From Pseudomonadota bacterium (GTDB taxonomy: Bacteria > Pseudomonadota > Alphaproteobacteria > Acetobacterales > Acetobacteraceae), in contig JAJZES010000043.1 of NCBI GenBank assembly GCA_021845985.1, positions 186,001 to 250,000 on the forward strand: DNA of 64,000 bases. The letters run 5' to 3'. The notes under the pieces were generated by a model. The model was not told the origin of the DNA. It saw nothing but the letters and a program-made list of their open reading frames with translations, and ran no database searches. Shown in pieces: positions 1 through 8,548 of this stretch. The translations under genes were made by a program, and so were the position numbers. Position 1 is the stretch's first letter; each line of letters begins with the position of its first letter.

Positions 1-2
1 TC

Positions 3-962
3 GCCCATGGCCTGCTCGACGCCAAGGCCGAGGTGATCGCCCAGATGCTGGTACTCGGCCGGCTGCAGGTCAACGTGCGCGTCCGCGTCGCCGAGATCAG
101 CCGCAACATCACCCGCGAGCTTGGTCTCAACTGGCAGGCGCTCGGCAACAACAACGGCGGCTGGCGCTACGGCATCATGAGCGGCATTGCCGCCGCCACC
201 GGCATCAGCGCGACGCAGCCGGTCGGCACCACCCCGCTCGGCAACGTCCCGAGCGGGCAGATCGGCGCCGGCTACCACAACAATCTGTTCGGTCTCGACG
301 GGCTGATCGACGCGCTGGCGGCCGACCAGTTGGTCACCATCCTGGCCGAGCCAAACCTCACCGCGCTCTCCGGCGAATCCGCCAGCTTCCTCGCCGGCGG
401 CGAGTTTCCGGTGCCGATCTCCGGCGTCGGGATCGGCAACACCACGACGATTTCCGTCGATTTCAAGCAGTTCGGCGTCAGTCTTACGGTGGTGCCGACG
501 GTGCTGTCAGAGAACCGCCTGAACCTGCGGGTGCGCCCCGAGGTCAGCGAACTGTCCTCCACCGGCGCGGTTAACATGCCGATCGGCAATGGCTCGCTGA
601 CCATCCCGGCGCTCACCGTGCGCCGCGCCGAAACCACCGTTGAGCTGGGCAGCGGCCAGAGCTTCGCCATTGCCGGGCTGCTGCAGAAGACCTCGACCGA
701 CGTGACCAACGCCATCCCCGGCCTCGGCGAGACCCCGGTGCTGGGTGCGCTGTTCAAGTCCAACTCGTTTCAGCGCGGCGAGAGCGAGTTGGTGATCGTG
801 GTCACGCCCTACATCGTCCGTCCCGCCGATTCGCCGCGCGATCTTGCTCTGCCGACCGATGGCGTGCGTCCGGCGACCGATCTCGACCGCGTGTTGTTCG
901 GTCGCCAGATCGCACCGACGGCCGGCGCCACGCCGCTCGATGCCGGGTTCATCGTCAAATGA
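3..962 (+). CDS. cpaC: Type II/IV secretion secretin of the Flp/Tad pilus (RcpA/CpaC), 5'-truncated by window edge
   Basis: This is the C-terminal part of the outer-membrane secretin that forms the exit pore for the Flp/Tad pilus. The frame is already open at position 3 (reading AHGLLDAKAEV), so the true start lies upstream of the window. The visible part has the secretin core: a VNVRVRVAEISR strand, the GGEFPVPISGVG segment, and the conserved FGVSLTVVPTVL / RVRPEVSELS block, followed by the IAGLLQ and VIVVTPYIV strands. It is followed after 11 bases by the lipoprotein gene and heads the visible pilus operon; cpaA, cpaB and flp would be expected just upstream. Family assignment is firm; the cpaC/rcpA naming rests on the neighbours. 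Confidence 0.93.
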   Translation, partial: AHGLLDAKAEVIAQMLVLGRLQVNVRVRVAEISRNITRELGLNWQALGNNNGGWRYGIMSGIAAATGISATQPVGTTPLGNVPSGQIGAGYHNNLFGLDGLIDALAADQLVTILAEPNLTALSGESASFLAGGEFPVPISGVGIGNTTTISVDFKQFGVSLTVVPTVLSENRLNLRVRPEVSELSSTGAVNMPIGNGSLTIPALTVRRAETTVELGSGQSFAIAGLLQKTSTDVTNAIPGLGETPVLGALFKSNSFQRGESELVIVVTPYIVRPADSPRDLALPTDGVRPATDLDRVLFGRQIAPTAGATPLDAGFIVK

Positions 963-973
963 AGGGGGGTCAA

Positions 974-1330
974 ATGAACAGCGACATGATGCGTGCCGTC
1001 CACCGCGTGATCCCGCCGCTGCTGCTGGCGGTTGTCTCGTCACTGGTGCTGGCCGGCTGCGACCAGATGCAGGAACCCTATAACCGCCCGTTCACCTGGG
1101 CGCCGACCGGGGTGAACGAGGCCAATCTGCGAAGCATGATCGACGATCCGCGCGATCTCTCGGCCGGCAAGACCGCCAGTGGCAGCCTCTCCGTCGAGGC
1201 GGTGCCGCCGGTCGCCCGACTGCTGTCCGGCCAGCGCGCGCCGCTCTCGACGGAGAGTGCTTCCGGCATCGGCTCGTCCACAACCACCGCCCCTACCCCT
1301 GCGGTTCCCAATGCTGGCCCGCAGCAATAA
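974..1330 (+). CDS. Small CpaD-like pilus assembly lipoprotein
   Basis: A 118-aa probable lipoprotein. The N-terminus has a hydrophobic signal ending in the lipobox LAGC, so the mature protein would be lipidated and membrane-anchored. The rest is short and low in recognisable motifs, with a FTWAPTGVNEANL segment resembling CpaD-type pilus proteins. An in-frame ATG lies at 959, but the ATG at 974 is preferred because a strong purine-rich ribosome site (GGGGGG, about 962-969) precedes it at good spacing. It sits between secretin and cpaE, where cpaD normally lies, and overlaps cpaE by 20 bases. The CpaD role is inferred from position more than from sequence. Confidence 0.75.
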   Translation: MNSDMMRAVHRVIPPLLLAVVSSLVLAGCDQMQEPYNRPFTWAPTGVNEANLRSMIDDPRDLSAGKTASGSLSVEAVPPVARLLSGQRAPLSTESASGIGSSTTTAPTPAVPNAGPQQ

Positions 1331-2525
1331 CGCCGAGGCGCCGGCACCGCCCCCGGGGCTCGAGACCGAGCGCAGGATCGTCGCGTTCATCGACGACGAG
1401 GCCAGCACCGCGGCACTGCGCGCCGGGCTTGCCGGCCTTGGCGACCTGATGGAGGTCAAACGCGGCGGGTTGCGCCAGGCGGTGCGGTTCTTGCGCACCC
1501 TCGCCCCGGTCTCCGCCGCCATCATCGACATTTCCGGTCTGGCCGACCCGCGCACCGATCTCGACGAGCTGGCGCGCGTCTGTCCGCCCGATGTCGGCGT
1601 GTTTCTGATCGGCGAGAACACCGATATCGGCTTTTATCGCCTCGTCGTCCACGACCTTGGCGCCACCGATTACGTGCCCAAGCCACTGACCCGCGATCTC
1701 GTGCAGCGGCTGCTGCTGCCGCGGCTGTCGGGGGCGGCGCCGGATCTTCCCGACGCCCGCGCCGGCCACGTCATCGCCGTGTGCGGTGCCCGCGGCGGCG
1801 TCGGCGCCACCACCATCGCCGTCAACGCGGCGCTGCGCCTCGCCGGGCTTGGGCAAGGCCAGTCGGCGCTGCTCGACCTCAATCTGCGCAACGGCACCGC
1901 GGCGATGATGCTGGGGGCCAAGCCCGGCCCCGGCCTGCGCATCGCGCTGCAGGAGCCGGCGCGCATCGACGCTCTGTTCCTCGAACGCGTGGCGATCTCG
2001 GTGCAACCGCGGCTGCGGCTGATTGCCGGGGAGGAAAGCGGCGAGCCGCTGGGCGTGCTGCCGCCGGAGGGCGTCGAACATGTGCTCGATCTGCTGCGCA
2101 GCAAGTTCAACTTCATCTTCGTCGATCTGCCGGTGCCGCTGCGGCCGGAGATGAAGCGGGTGCTGGCCGTGGCGCGCAACGTCGTCGTCGTGTTCCACCC
2201 GGATCTGCCGAGCCTGCGCGACGCGCAGACCATCCGTCAGGCGGCGCTGGTGGCCACCGGATCCGATCGGGTGCTGACCGTGCTCAACCGCGCCACCCTG
2301 CGCGGCGGCCTGAACCGCGATCTGGTCCAGCGCGCGCTTGGCCAGCCGCCGGACATCGCCATTCCCGATCTCGGCAACCGGATGGTCGAGTCGATCAATC
2401 TCGGCGTGCCGGCGCTGCAGCGCGTCCCGGCCCTGGCGCGCCACCTGATGCCGCTGGTGCGCGAGGTGGCGGGCCTGCGCAGCGAGGCGCCGCGCTCGCT
2501 GCTGCGCCGGATCATCCGCCGATGA
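1311..2525 (+). CDS. cpaE: CpaE/TadZ pilus-localisation ATPase (MinD/ParA-like)
   Basis: A 404-aa protein with an N-terminal receiver-like region (about residues 20-135) and a C-terminal MinD/ParA-type P-loop domain. The deviant Walker A reads GARGGVGATTIA near residue 155. Both lysines of the usual KGGxGK(T/S) motif are replaced (Arg and Ala), as in other atypical TadZ/CpaE members, so nucleotide hydrolysis may be weak or absent. TadZ/CpaE directs pilus machinery to its cellular site, usually a pole. The ATG at 1311 was chosen because the open frame upstream of it overlaps the lipoprotein and reads Arg/Pro-rich shadow sequence. Its stop overlaps the cpaF start (ATGA), indicating translational coupling. 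Confidence 0.92.
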   Translation: MLARSNNAEAPAPPPGLETERRIVAFIDDEASTAALRAGLAGLGDLMEVKRGGLRQAVRFLRTLAPVSAAIIDISGLADPRTDLDELARVCPPDVGVFLIGENTDIGFYRLVVHDLGATDYVPKPLTRDLVQRLLLPRLSGAAPDLPDARAGHVIAVCGARGGVGATTIAVNAALRLAGLGQGQSALLDLNLRNGTAAMMLGAKPGPGLRIALQEPARIDALFLERVAISVQPRLRLIAGEESGEPLGVLPPEGVEHVLDLLRSKFNFIFVDLPVPLRPEMKRVLAVARNVVVVFHPDLPSLRDAQTIRQAALVATGSDRVLTVLNRATLRGGLNRDLVQRALGQPPDIAIPDLGNRMVESINLGVPALQRVPALARHLMPLVREVAGLRSEAPRSLLRRIIRR

Positions 2526-3874
2526 AACCGTTCGGCCGCCGCGAGCATCCCGACCTTACGCTGGTGTCCCCGCCCGGTCCGGCGCCGGCGTTGCGCGCCG
2601 TGCCCAATGCGCAGGCGGCGGCGACACTGGCGGCGGCGCTGCGCGAACGGGTGCTCAAGCAGATCGACGCCACCCAGGCGGTTGATCTGTCGAATGCGGC
2701 GCTGCGCCGGCAGATCGAGCAGGTGATCCACCAGATTGCCAACGAGGACCGCATCGAAATCTCGGCGCGCGAGCAATCGCGCATCGCCGAGGAGCTGGCC
2801 AACGACATGACCGGCTACGGCCCGCTGGAGGCGCTGCTGCGCGACGACACGATCAGCGACATCATGGTCAACGGCCCCTACCGGGTGTTCATCGAGCGGC
2901 GCGGCAAGCTCGAATTGTCGGACGTGACGTTCCGCGACAACGACCATGTCGCCGCGATCACCCAAAAGATCGCCGGCCAGGTCGGCCGCCGCATCGACGA
3001 GTCGAGTCCGCTGCTCGACGCAAGGCTGATCGACGGCAGCCGCGTCAACGCGGTCTTTCCGCCGCTGGCTCTGGACGGGCCATGCCTGTCGATCCGCAAG
3101 TTCATGCGTCAGCGGCTCGATCTCAACGGCCTGGCGGCAAACGGCTCGATGTCGCCGGGGCTGGCGAAGATTCTCTCGATCGCCGCCAAATGCCGGCTCA
3201 ACATCATCGTCTCCGGCGGCACCGGCTCGGGCAAGACGACGCTGCTCAACGCACTCAGCCACTTCATCGGCGAGGATGAGCGCATCGTCACCATCGAGGA
3301 TGCCGCCGAGCTGCAGCTGCAGCAGTTGCACGTCGTGCGGCTGGAAACCCGCCCGGCCAATGCCGAGGGCAGCGGACAGATCTCGCAACGCGATCTGGTG
3401 CGCAACGCCCTGCGCATGCGGCCCGACCGCATCATCATCGGCGAGGTGCGCGGCGCCGAGGCTTTCGACATGCTGCAGGCGATGAACACCGGCCATGACG
3501 GCTCGGTCTCAACGATCCACGCCAACAACACCCGCGACGCGCTGATCCGCATCGAGAACATGGTGCAGATGGGCAATTTCAGCCTGCCCACCGCGGCCAT
3601 CCGCACCCAGATCGTCAGCGCCATCGACCTGATCGTGCAGGTTGAGCGCATGCGCGACGGCAAACGGCGGGTGACGCAGTTGAGCGAGGTGTGCGGCCAG
3701 GAAGGCGACATCATCACCATGAACGACATCGCCGCCTTCGAGTTTGGCGGTGAAGACGCCCAGGGCCGCATCATCGGCCGCTACCGGCCCGGCGTGATGC
3801 GCCCGAAGTTCATGCACCGGCTGGAGTATTTCGGCGAGGATCGCGCCTGGGCCCAGGCCGAGCTGCTGTTATGA
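2522..3874 (+). CDS. cpaF: CpaF/TadA pilus assembly ATPase
   Basis: A 450-aa secretion-superfamily hexameric ATPase that powers Flp pilus extension (and retraction in some species) from the cytoplasmic face of the inner membrane. Walker A is GGTGSGKTTLL near residue 232, followed by the Walker B/Asp-box region (IVTIEDAAELQL), the His-box/Arg region (RPDRIIIGEVRG) and GHDGSVSTIHANN. Length matches CpaF/TadA. The ATG at 2522 overlaps the cpaE stop; the frame is open further upstream but there it only shadows cpaE. Downstream, its stop overlaps the start of a 37-codon ORF that bridges to tadB. Confidence 0.96.
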   Translation: MKPFGRREHPDLTLVSPPGPAPALRAVPNAQAAATLAAALRERVLKQIDATQAVDLSNAALRRQIEQVIHQIANEDRIEISAREQSRIAEELANDMTGYGPLEALLRDDTISDIMVNGPYRVFIERRGKLELSDVTFRDNDHVAAITQKIAGQVGRRIDESSPLLDARLIDGSRVNAVFPPLALDGPCLSIRKFMRQRLDLNGLAANGSMSPGLAKILSIAAKCRLNIIVSGGTGSGKTTLLNALSHFIGEDERIVTIEDAAELQLQQLHVVRLETRPANAEGSGQISQRDLVRNALRMRPDRIIIGEVRGAEAFDMLQAMNTGHDGSVSTIHANNTRDALIRIENMVQMGNFSLPTAAIRTQIVSAIDLIVQVERMRDGKRRVTQLSEVCGQEGDIITMNDIAAFEFGGEDAQGRIIGRYRPGVMRPKFMHRLEYFGEDRAWAQAELLL

Positions 3875-3984
3875 CCGACGCTGCGCCGCGTGCCCCGGTT
3901 GGCGGGGCGGTGGCCGGACGGTTGCCGATCGCCTCGTCGTCCGCAGCAAGCGACACGGTCAGCCGCGAAGGTCTGCGCAGATGA
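3871..3984 (+). CDS. 37-aa bridging ORF between cpaF and tadB, coupled at both ends
   Basis: This short frame begins with an ATG whose last two bases form the cpaF stop (ATGA at 3871-3874). It ends in a TGA overlapping the tadB ATG (ATGA at 3981-3984). It encodes 37 residues starting MTDAAPRAPVGG, Ala/Arg/Ser rich, with no membrane segment or known domain. The perfect start-stop overlaps at both ends argue that it is translated, either as a small protein or only to carry ribosomes across the roughly 100-base gap to tadB. No function can be assigned. Confidence 0.5.
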   Translation: MTDAAPRAPVGGAVAGRLPIASSSAASDTVSREGLRR

Positions 3985-4943
3985 CGGATATGAGCCGCAC
4001 CGTATTGCCGCTGCTGGCGCTCGTCGCGCTCGTCTCGGTCGCCGGGCTGGTATTTCTGCTCGACTGGCGCAGCAAGCGCATGCGCCGGCGCATCGAGACG
4101 CTGACTGCCGGCGTCACCCGGCGCGCCGACGCGACGGCCCAGTCCGTCAGTATCATCCGCCAGAGCCGCGGCGAAAACCGCAAGCGCGCGCTCGATCTGC
4201 TGTTCAAGATGCCGAACCGGATTCCGCCGAGCTTTCCGCTGCCCTCGACGCTTACCTTTGGCGTCGGCGGAGTGCTCGGCATTGGCGCCGGGCTGCTCAG
4301 CACCGCTTATCTGCCGCCGCTTTATGCCGCCGGTATGGCCGTGCTCGGCGCCTGGCTGGCGGTGCGCGGCCTGTTCGGCTGGCAGCGCCGCGGCTATTCC
4401 AACAAGCTGTTGATGCAGATGCCCGATACCATCGAGCTGATGGTCAGTGCAGTGCGCGCCGGCCTGCCGATTTCCGAGGCGGTGCGCAGCGTCGCCCGCG
4501 AGATGCCACAGCCGACCAGTGACGAGTTCGTGCTGCTGTCCAACGAAGTGGCGCTCGGCGTCAGCCCGGACGTGGCCATGCGGGCGCTGCATCTGCGCAC
4601 CGGGCTGGCCGAATACGGCATCTTCTCGGTAACGCTGGCGGTGCAGTCGCGCAGCGGTGGCAGGCTCGCCGAAACCATCCAGAATCTGGCGGAAACGACG
4701 CGCCAGCGGGTCGCCCTTGCCGGCAAAGCGCGAGCGCTGGCGGCGGAGGCCAAGTTCTCCGCCATCGCACTGACCGTACTGCCGCTGCTTGGCGGCGTCG
4801 GCATGGCGTTCGTGCAGCCCGGCTATATCGACATGCTGCTGTTCGATCCGGGTGGACGGCATCTGCTGATGGTCGCCGGCATCACCCTGTCGGTCGGCGT
4901 GCTGGTCATGCGCTGGATGATCCAGCAGGCGGTGGCGCCATGA
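3981..4943 (+). CDS. tadB: TadB/CpaG inner-membrane pilus assembly protein
   Basis: A 320-aa type II secretion F (T2SSF)-domain protein of the Flp pilus platform. There is one N-terminal membrane segment (about residues 8-28), a pair near residues 93-135, and a C-terminal hydrophobic segment. The T2SSF core follows the motif MPDTIELMVSAVRAGLPI, where an amphipathic helix carries the conserved acidic residue, and continues through SVAREMPQP. It is expected to form the inner-membrane platform with TadC and to contact the CpaF ATPase. Start and stop overlap the bridging ORF and tadC respectively. Confidence 0.93.
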   Translation: MTDMSRTVLPLLALVALVSVAGLVFLLDWRSKRMRRRIETLTAGVTRRADATAQSVSIIRQSRGENRKRALDLLFKMPNRIPPSFPLPSTLTFGVGGVLGIGAGLLSTAYLPPLYAAGMAVLGAWLAVRGLFGWQRRGYSNKLLMQMPDTIELMVSAVRAGLPISEAVRSVAREMPQPTSDEFVLLSNEVALGVSPDVAMRALHLRTGLAEYGIFSVTLAVQSRSGGRLAETIQNLAETTRQRVALAGKARALAAEAKFSAIALTVLPLLGGVGMAFVQPGYIDMLLFDPGGRHLLMVAGITLSVGVLVMRWMIQQAVAP

Positions 4944-5884
4944 TGCAGAAGCATCTGTTGCTTGTCTCCGGCGCCGGCGGGGCGATCGTGGTGCTGCTGC
5001 TGAGCGCGCTTGTCGTGCTGGCGCGCGGTGGCGGCACCCGCCAGATCGAGCAGCGCATCGACTTGTTCGTGCACGGCAATGCGTCGATCACCCGCGGCGG
5101 CGGACTGGGCGGCGCGCTCGACGTGATCGGCCATATCGGCGAGCAGGCCCGGCGCGGCACAAGGCTGTATTCGCCGCAGGACCTCGAAGCGCTGTCTGCA
5201 ATCCTGCAGGCCAGCGGCTTCAATGCGCGGACTGCCCTGCCGGTCCTGCTCGGGGCCAAGGTGCTGCTGCTGTTTCTGGTGCCGCTGGCGGCGCTGGTCT
5301 ATGCCTGGATCATCCACGCGCCGCCGATGCGTCAGGTGATGATCGCCGGCATCGCCGTGCCGATCGGGCTGCTCGGCCCGGAATGGGGGCTTGGCTTCCT
5401 GCGCCGCCGCTATACGCGGCAGATTCGCATCGGCATCTCCGACACGCTCGACCTTCTGGTGGTCTGCACCGAGGCCGGCATGGGCTTGGAGAGTGCGGTC
5501 GAACAGGTGGCGCGCGAGATGGCCCACTCCAATGCGCCGATGGCGCTGACGCTGTCCGGGTTTCTCGACGAGTTGCGGGTGCTGCCGGACCGGCGCGAGG
5601 CGTTCTTGAACTTTGGCAGCCGCCTCGGCATCCCCGAACTACGCCGCACCGCGACCATGCTGGCACAGTCGCAGCGCTATGGCGCGCCGCTGGCGCAATC
5701 GCTGCGCGCCGTCGCCGCCGAACTGCGCCGCGACAAGATGATCCGCATGGAGGAGAAGGCGGTGCGGCTTCCCGGCATGCTGGTGTTCCCGCTGATCTGC
5801 TGCATCATGCCGACACTGTTTATTCTGCTGATCGGCCCAAGCGGACTGAAGATGGCCGACATGTTCAACCATCTTGGCAAATGA
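4940..5884 (+). CDS. tadC: TadC/CpaH inner-membrane pilus assembly protein
   Basis: A 314-aa paralogue of TadB with an N-terminal membrane helix (residues 5-28), a helix pair around residues 95-135, a T2SSF domain beginning near DTLDLLVVCTEAGMGLESA, and a C-terminal hydrophobic segment (GMLVFPLICCIMPTLFILL). TadB and TadC together form the platform that couples ATPase motion to pilin polymerisation. Its start overlaps the tadB stop (ATGA), and the TPR lipoprotein gene follows after 14 bases. Confidence 0.93.
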   Translation: MMQKHLLLVSGAGGAIVVLLLSALVVLARGGGTRQIEQRIDLFVHGNASITRGGGLGGALDVIGHIGEQARRGTRLYSPQDLEALSAILQASGFNARTALPVLLGAKVLLLFLVPLAALVYAWIIHAPPMRQVMIAGIAVPIGLLGPEWGLGFLRRRYTRQIRIGISDTLDLLVVCTEAGMGLESAVEQVAREMAHSNAPMALTLSGFLDELRVLPDRREAFLNFGSRLGIPELRRTATMLAQSQRYGAPLAQSLRAVAAELRRDKMIRMEEKAVRLPGMLVFPLICCIMPTLFILLIGPSGLKMADMFNHLGK

Positions 5885-5898
5885 GAAGGAATGATCCA

Positions 5899-6651
5899 AT
5901 GCGCGCGCGCGGCCTGCCGATGCTATGCGCCGTGCTGCTGCTGGCCGGCTGCGCCAGCAGCGCGCCGGCGCCGAAGACCCAGCTTGACACCACCTCGCGG
6001 CTGAAAGTCGCCGACGCCGCGGCGAGCGCCGGCGATCACGACCTCGCCGCCAGCATGTACTCACGCGCCATCACCGACCCGTCGCTGGCCACCAGCGAGC
6101 GTGTTCGCGCCGCCGACATGCTGGTGCAACTCGGTCGCAGCGAGACCGCCGAATCGGCGCTGAGCGAGCGGCTGCGCACGTCGCCGAACGAGGCCGAACT
6201 GCACCGCGCGCTGGCGCGCCTGCACATTCTCGGCGGCAAGTCGGCCTCCGCGGTGGCCGATTGCGATGTGCTGCTGGCACGCGACCCGCACGATCTGGTG
6301 GCGCTGACCGACAAGGCGGTGGCGCTCGATCTGCTCGGCCAGCATCGCGACGCGCAGGCCCTCTATCGCCAGGCGCTGACGCTCTCGCCCGACGATGCCG
6401 CGGTGCGCAGCAACCTCGCCTTGTCCGAGGCGCTGGACGGCAGAATGGGCGAGGCCAAGGCGGCGATGGCGCCGCTGCAGAACCGCCCCGACCTGTCCAA
6501 TCGGGTGAAAACCGACATGGGCCTGCTGTTTGCCGCCGACGGCGACGAGGCGGCATCGCAATCCTGGCTCGACGGGCGCGGCGCCGACGCCCACGACGTC
6601 GCCACCGTGGCGCAGGCGCTGCGCGCCCACACCCCGAGCGCGCCCCAATGA
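5899..6651 (+). CDS. TPR-repeat lipoprotein, TadD-like
   Basis: A 250-aa secreted lipoprotein: the signal peptide MRARGLPMLCAVLLLAGC ends in lipobox LAGC. About residues 35-170 hold several tetratricopeptide-like helix pairs (for example AADMLVQLGRSETAESAL and KAVALDLLGQHRDAQALY). TadD-type lipoproteins are TPR proteins needed for Flp pilus secretin assembly, which fits its place at the end of the operon. The ATG at 5899 was preferred over an in-frame ATG at 5881 because AGAAGGA (about 5883-5889) is well spaced from it. No tadE/F or tadG pilins follow, so they are elsewhere or absent. Confidence 0.85.
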   Translation: MRARGLPMLCAVLLLAGCASSAPAPKTQLDTTSRLKVADAAASAGDHDLAASMYSRAITDPSLATSERVRAADMLVQLGRSETAESALSERLRTSPNEAELHRALARLHILGGKSASAVADCDVLLARDPHDLVALTDKAVALDLLGQHRDAQALYRQALTLSPDDAAVRSNLALSEALDGRMGEAKAAMAPLQNRPDLSNRVKTDMGLLFAADGDEAASQSWLDGRGADAHDVATVAQALRAHTPSAPQ

Positions 6652-7889
6652 CCGCGCTGCGTGACGGCCGCTTCCTCCATGCCGGCCGCGCCGCGGCATG
6701 GACGCAGGTGTTCCTCGCCACCCAAATTCTGTTTCTGATCTGGCTGATCCTGTGGGGCCACGGCGCCATCGTCCGGCTCGACCACCCGACGACGACCGAT
6801 TTCTCCAGTTTCTACGCCGCCGGCCGGCTGGCGCTCGGCGCCAATCCGGCGCTGGTCTATGACCAGTCGGCGCATTACGCCGCCGAGCAGGCGGCCACGG
6901 CGCCGGGCATCCAATACAGTTTCTTCTTCTATCCGCCGGTGTTTCTGCTGCTCTGCGCGCCGCTCGCCGCGCTGCCCTACATGGCGGCGCTGCTGCTGTT
7001 CCAGGCGATCCAGTTGGTGCCCTATCTGCTGGTCGCCCGCCATCTGCTGCGCGCCGCCGGCATCGCCTCGCTGCTGCCCGCCCTCGCCTTCCCCTCGGTC
7101 GCCTGGTCGCTCGGCATCGGCCAGAACGCGCTGCTGACCGCGAGCCTGTTCGGCGCCGGGCTGCTGCTGCTGGAGCGGCGTCCGCTGCTCGCCGGGCTGC
7201 TGCTCGGGGCGCTGTGCTACAAGCCGCATTTCGGCCTGCTGCTGCCGGTGGCGCTGCTGGCCGGGCGGCACTGGCGGGCGGTCGGCGGCGCCGCGGTGAG
7301 TGTCACGGTGCTGGTGCTGCTGTCGCTCGCCGTGTTCGGCTGGCCGACATGGCACGCCTATCTGGTTGCCTTTGCCGGCGCCGACAGTGTCTATGCCACC
7401 GGCAAGGTCAATCTCGGCGGCTATGTCACGCCCTATGGTGCGGCGCTGCTGCTTGGCGGCACGCCGCGGCTTGCCGCCTCGGTGCAGGTGCTGGTGATGC
7501 TGGTGGTGGCGCCGCTGGTCGCGGTGATCTGGCGCCGCCGCGCCGCCTCCCTGGCCGCCCGCGCCAGCGTGCTGATCGCCGCCACGCTGCTCGCCGTGCC
7601 GCTGGCGCTGTTCTACGACCTGCTGCCGCTGGCGCTGTGCATCTTCTGGCTGACCGCCGAGGGCCGGCGGCGCGGCTTCCTGCCCTGGGAGAAGGTGACG
7701 CTCGCCAGCCTCTATCTGGTGCCGCTGCTGTCGCGCTATGTCGGCGCCGAACTGCATCTGCCGCTCGGCCCGTTCGCCTGCGCGGCTGTGCTGGTGCTGG
7801 GCGTGCTGCATGCCGCCCCCGGCCGACGGCGGGTGACGCCGCCGGCGGATGCCGATAGCATGCCGCTGGGCAATCCCGGATTGACATGA
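6648..7889 (+). CDS. Integral-membrane glycosyltransferase, GT87 (DUF2029) family
   Basis: A 413-aa polytopic membrane protein with roughly ten hydrophobic segments. The N-terminal loop after the first helix contains TTTDFSSFYAAGRLALGANPALVYD, matching the DF-x-x-FY-x-A region of GT87/DUF2029 polyprenyl-phosphate-mannose-dependent transferases. FFFYPPVFLLL and LCYKPHFGLLLPVALL are typical of the same group. It probably transfers a sugar from a lipid-linked donor on the periplasmic side; the acceptor is unknown. The ATG overlaps the end of the TPR lipoprotein gene by 4 bases, so it may be cotranscribed with the pilus genes and could modify pilin or an envelope glycan (inference). Confidence 0.82.
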   Translation: MTALRDGRFLHAGRAAAWTQVFLATQILFLIWLILWGHGAIVRLDHPTTTDFSSFYAAGRLALGANPALVYDQSAHYAAEQAATAPGIQYSFFFYPPVFLLLCAPLAALPYMAALLLFQAIQLVPYLLVARHLLRAAGIASLLPALAFPSVAWSLGIGQNALLTASLFGAGLLLLERRPLLAGLLLGALCYKPHFGLLLPVALLAGRHWRAVGGAAVSVTVLVLLSLAVFGWPTWHAYLVAFAGADSVYATGKVNLGGYVTPYGAALLLGGTPRLAASVQVLVMLVVAPLVAVIWRRRAASLAARASVLIAATLLAVPLALFYDLLPLALCIFWLTAEGRRRGFLPWEKVTLASLYLVPLLSRYVGAELHLPLGPFACAAVLVLGVLHAAPGRRRVTPPADADSMPLGNPGLT

Positions 7890-8548
7890 TCACGGTGCAT
7901 CACCTGAACAACTCCCGCTCGCAGCGCGTGCTGTGGCTGCTGGAGGAACTCGGCGTGGCATACGAGGTGCGGCGCTATGAGCGCGACGCCCAGACCATGC
8001 TGGCGCCGCCCGAGCTGCGCGCGGTGCATCCGCTCGGCAAATCCCCGGTGATCACCGACGACGGCCGCACCATCGCCGAAACCGGCGCCATCACCGAATA
8101 TCTGGTCGGGCGTTACGGCGACGGTCGCCTGGTGCCGCCGGCGGGCAGCGAGGAGCGGTTGCGCTACACCTACTGGCTGCATTTCGCCGAAGGCTCGGCG
8201 ATGCCGCCGCTGGTGATGACGCTGGTGTTCCGCAGCCTGCCGCGCGCGGTGCCGGCGCTGATCCGCCCGATCGCCCGCCGCATCAGCGCCGGGGTGCAGC
8301 AGCGCTTCCTCAATCCGACGCTGGCCGCGCAGACCGAGCTGATGGAGGCCGAGCTGACCCGCTCGGACTGGTTTGCCGGGCCGGAGTTCAGTGCCGCCGA
8401 CATCATGATGAGCTTCCCGGTCGAAGCGGCGAAGCAGCGCGAGGTGCTCGGCGGCCGGGCCAGGCTGCTCGGCTGGCTCGACCGCATTCACGCCCGCCCG
8501 GCCTGGATCGCGGCGCTGGCGCGCGGCGGCCCCTACGCCTACGCCTGA
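7886..8548 (+). CDS. Glutathione S-transferase family protein
   Basis: A 220-aa cytosolic GST-like protein. The N-terminal thioredoxin fold starts ITVHHLNNSRSQRVLWLLEEL, where the Ser/Arg after the Asn-Asn is at the usual glutathione-activating position, and contains the cis-Pro/ETGAITEYL glutathione-binding segment. The C-terminal half is all-helical (WFAGPEFSAADIMMSFP). The start overlaps the stop of the GT87 gene by 4 bases. The end overlaps the convergent minus-strand isomerase gene by 10 bases. A role in detoxification or isomerisation is likely; its substrate is unknown. The neighbouring maleate isomerase-like gene hints at aromatic or dicarboxylate metabolism. Confidence 0.9.
   Translation: MITVHHLNNSRSQRVLWLLEELGVAYEVRRYERDAQTMLAPPELRAVHPLGKSPVITDDGRTIAETGAITEYLVGRYGDGRLVPPAGSEERLRYTYWLHFAEGSAMPPLVMTLVFRSLPRAVPALIRPIARRISAGVQQRFLNPTLAAQTELMEAELTRSDWFAGPEFSAADIMMSFPVEAAKQREVLGGRARLLGWLDRIHARPAWIAALARGGPYAYA

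Noticed and set aside
6363-7811. 482-codon minus-strand frame opposite the GT87 gene
   Set aside because: Gln/Arg/His-rich low-complexity translation typical of antisense frames in GC-rich DNA.
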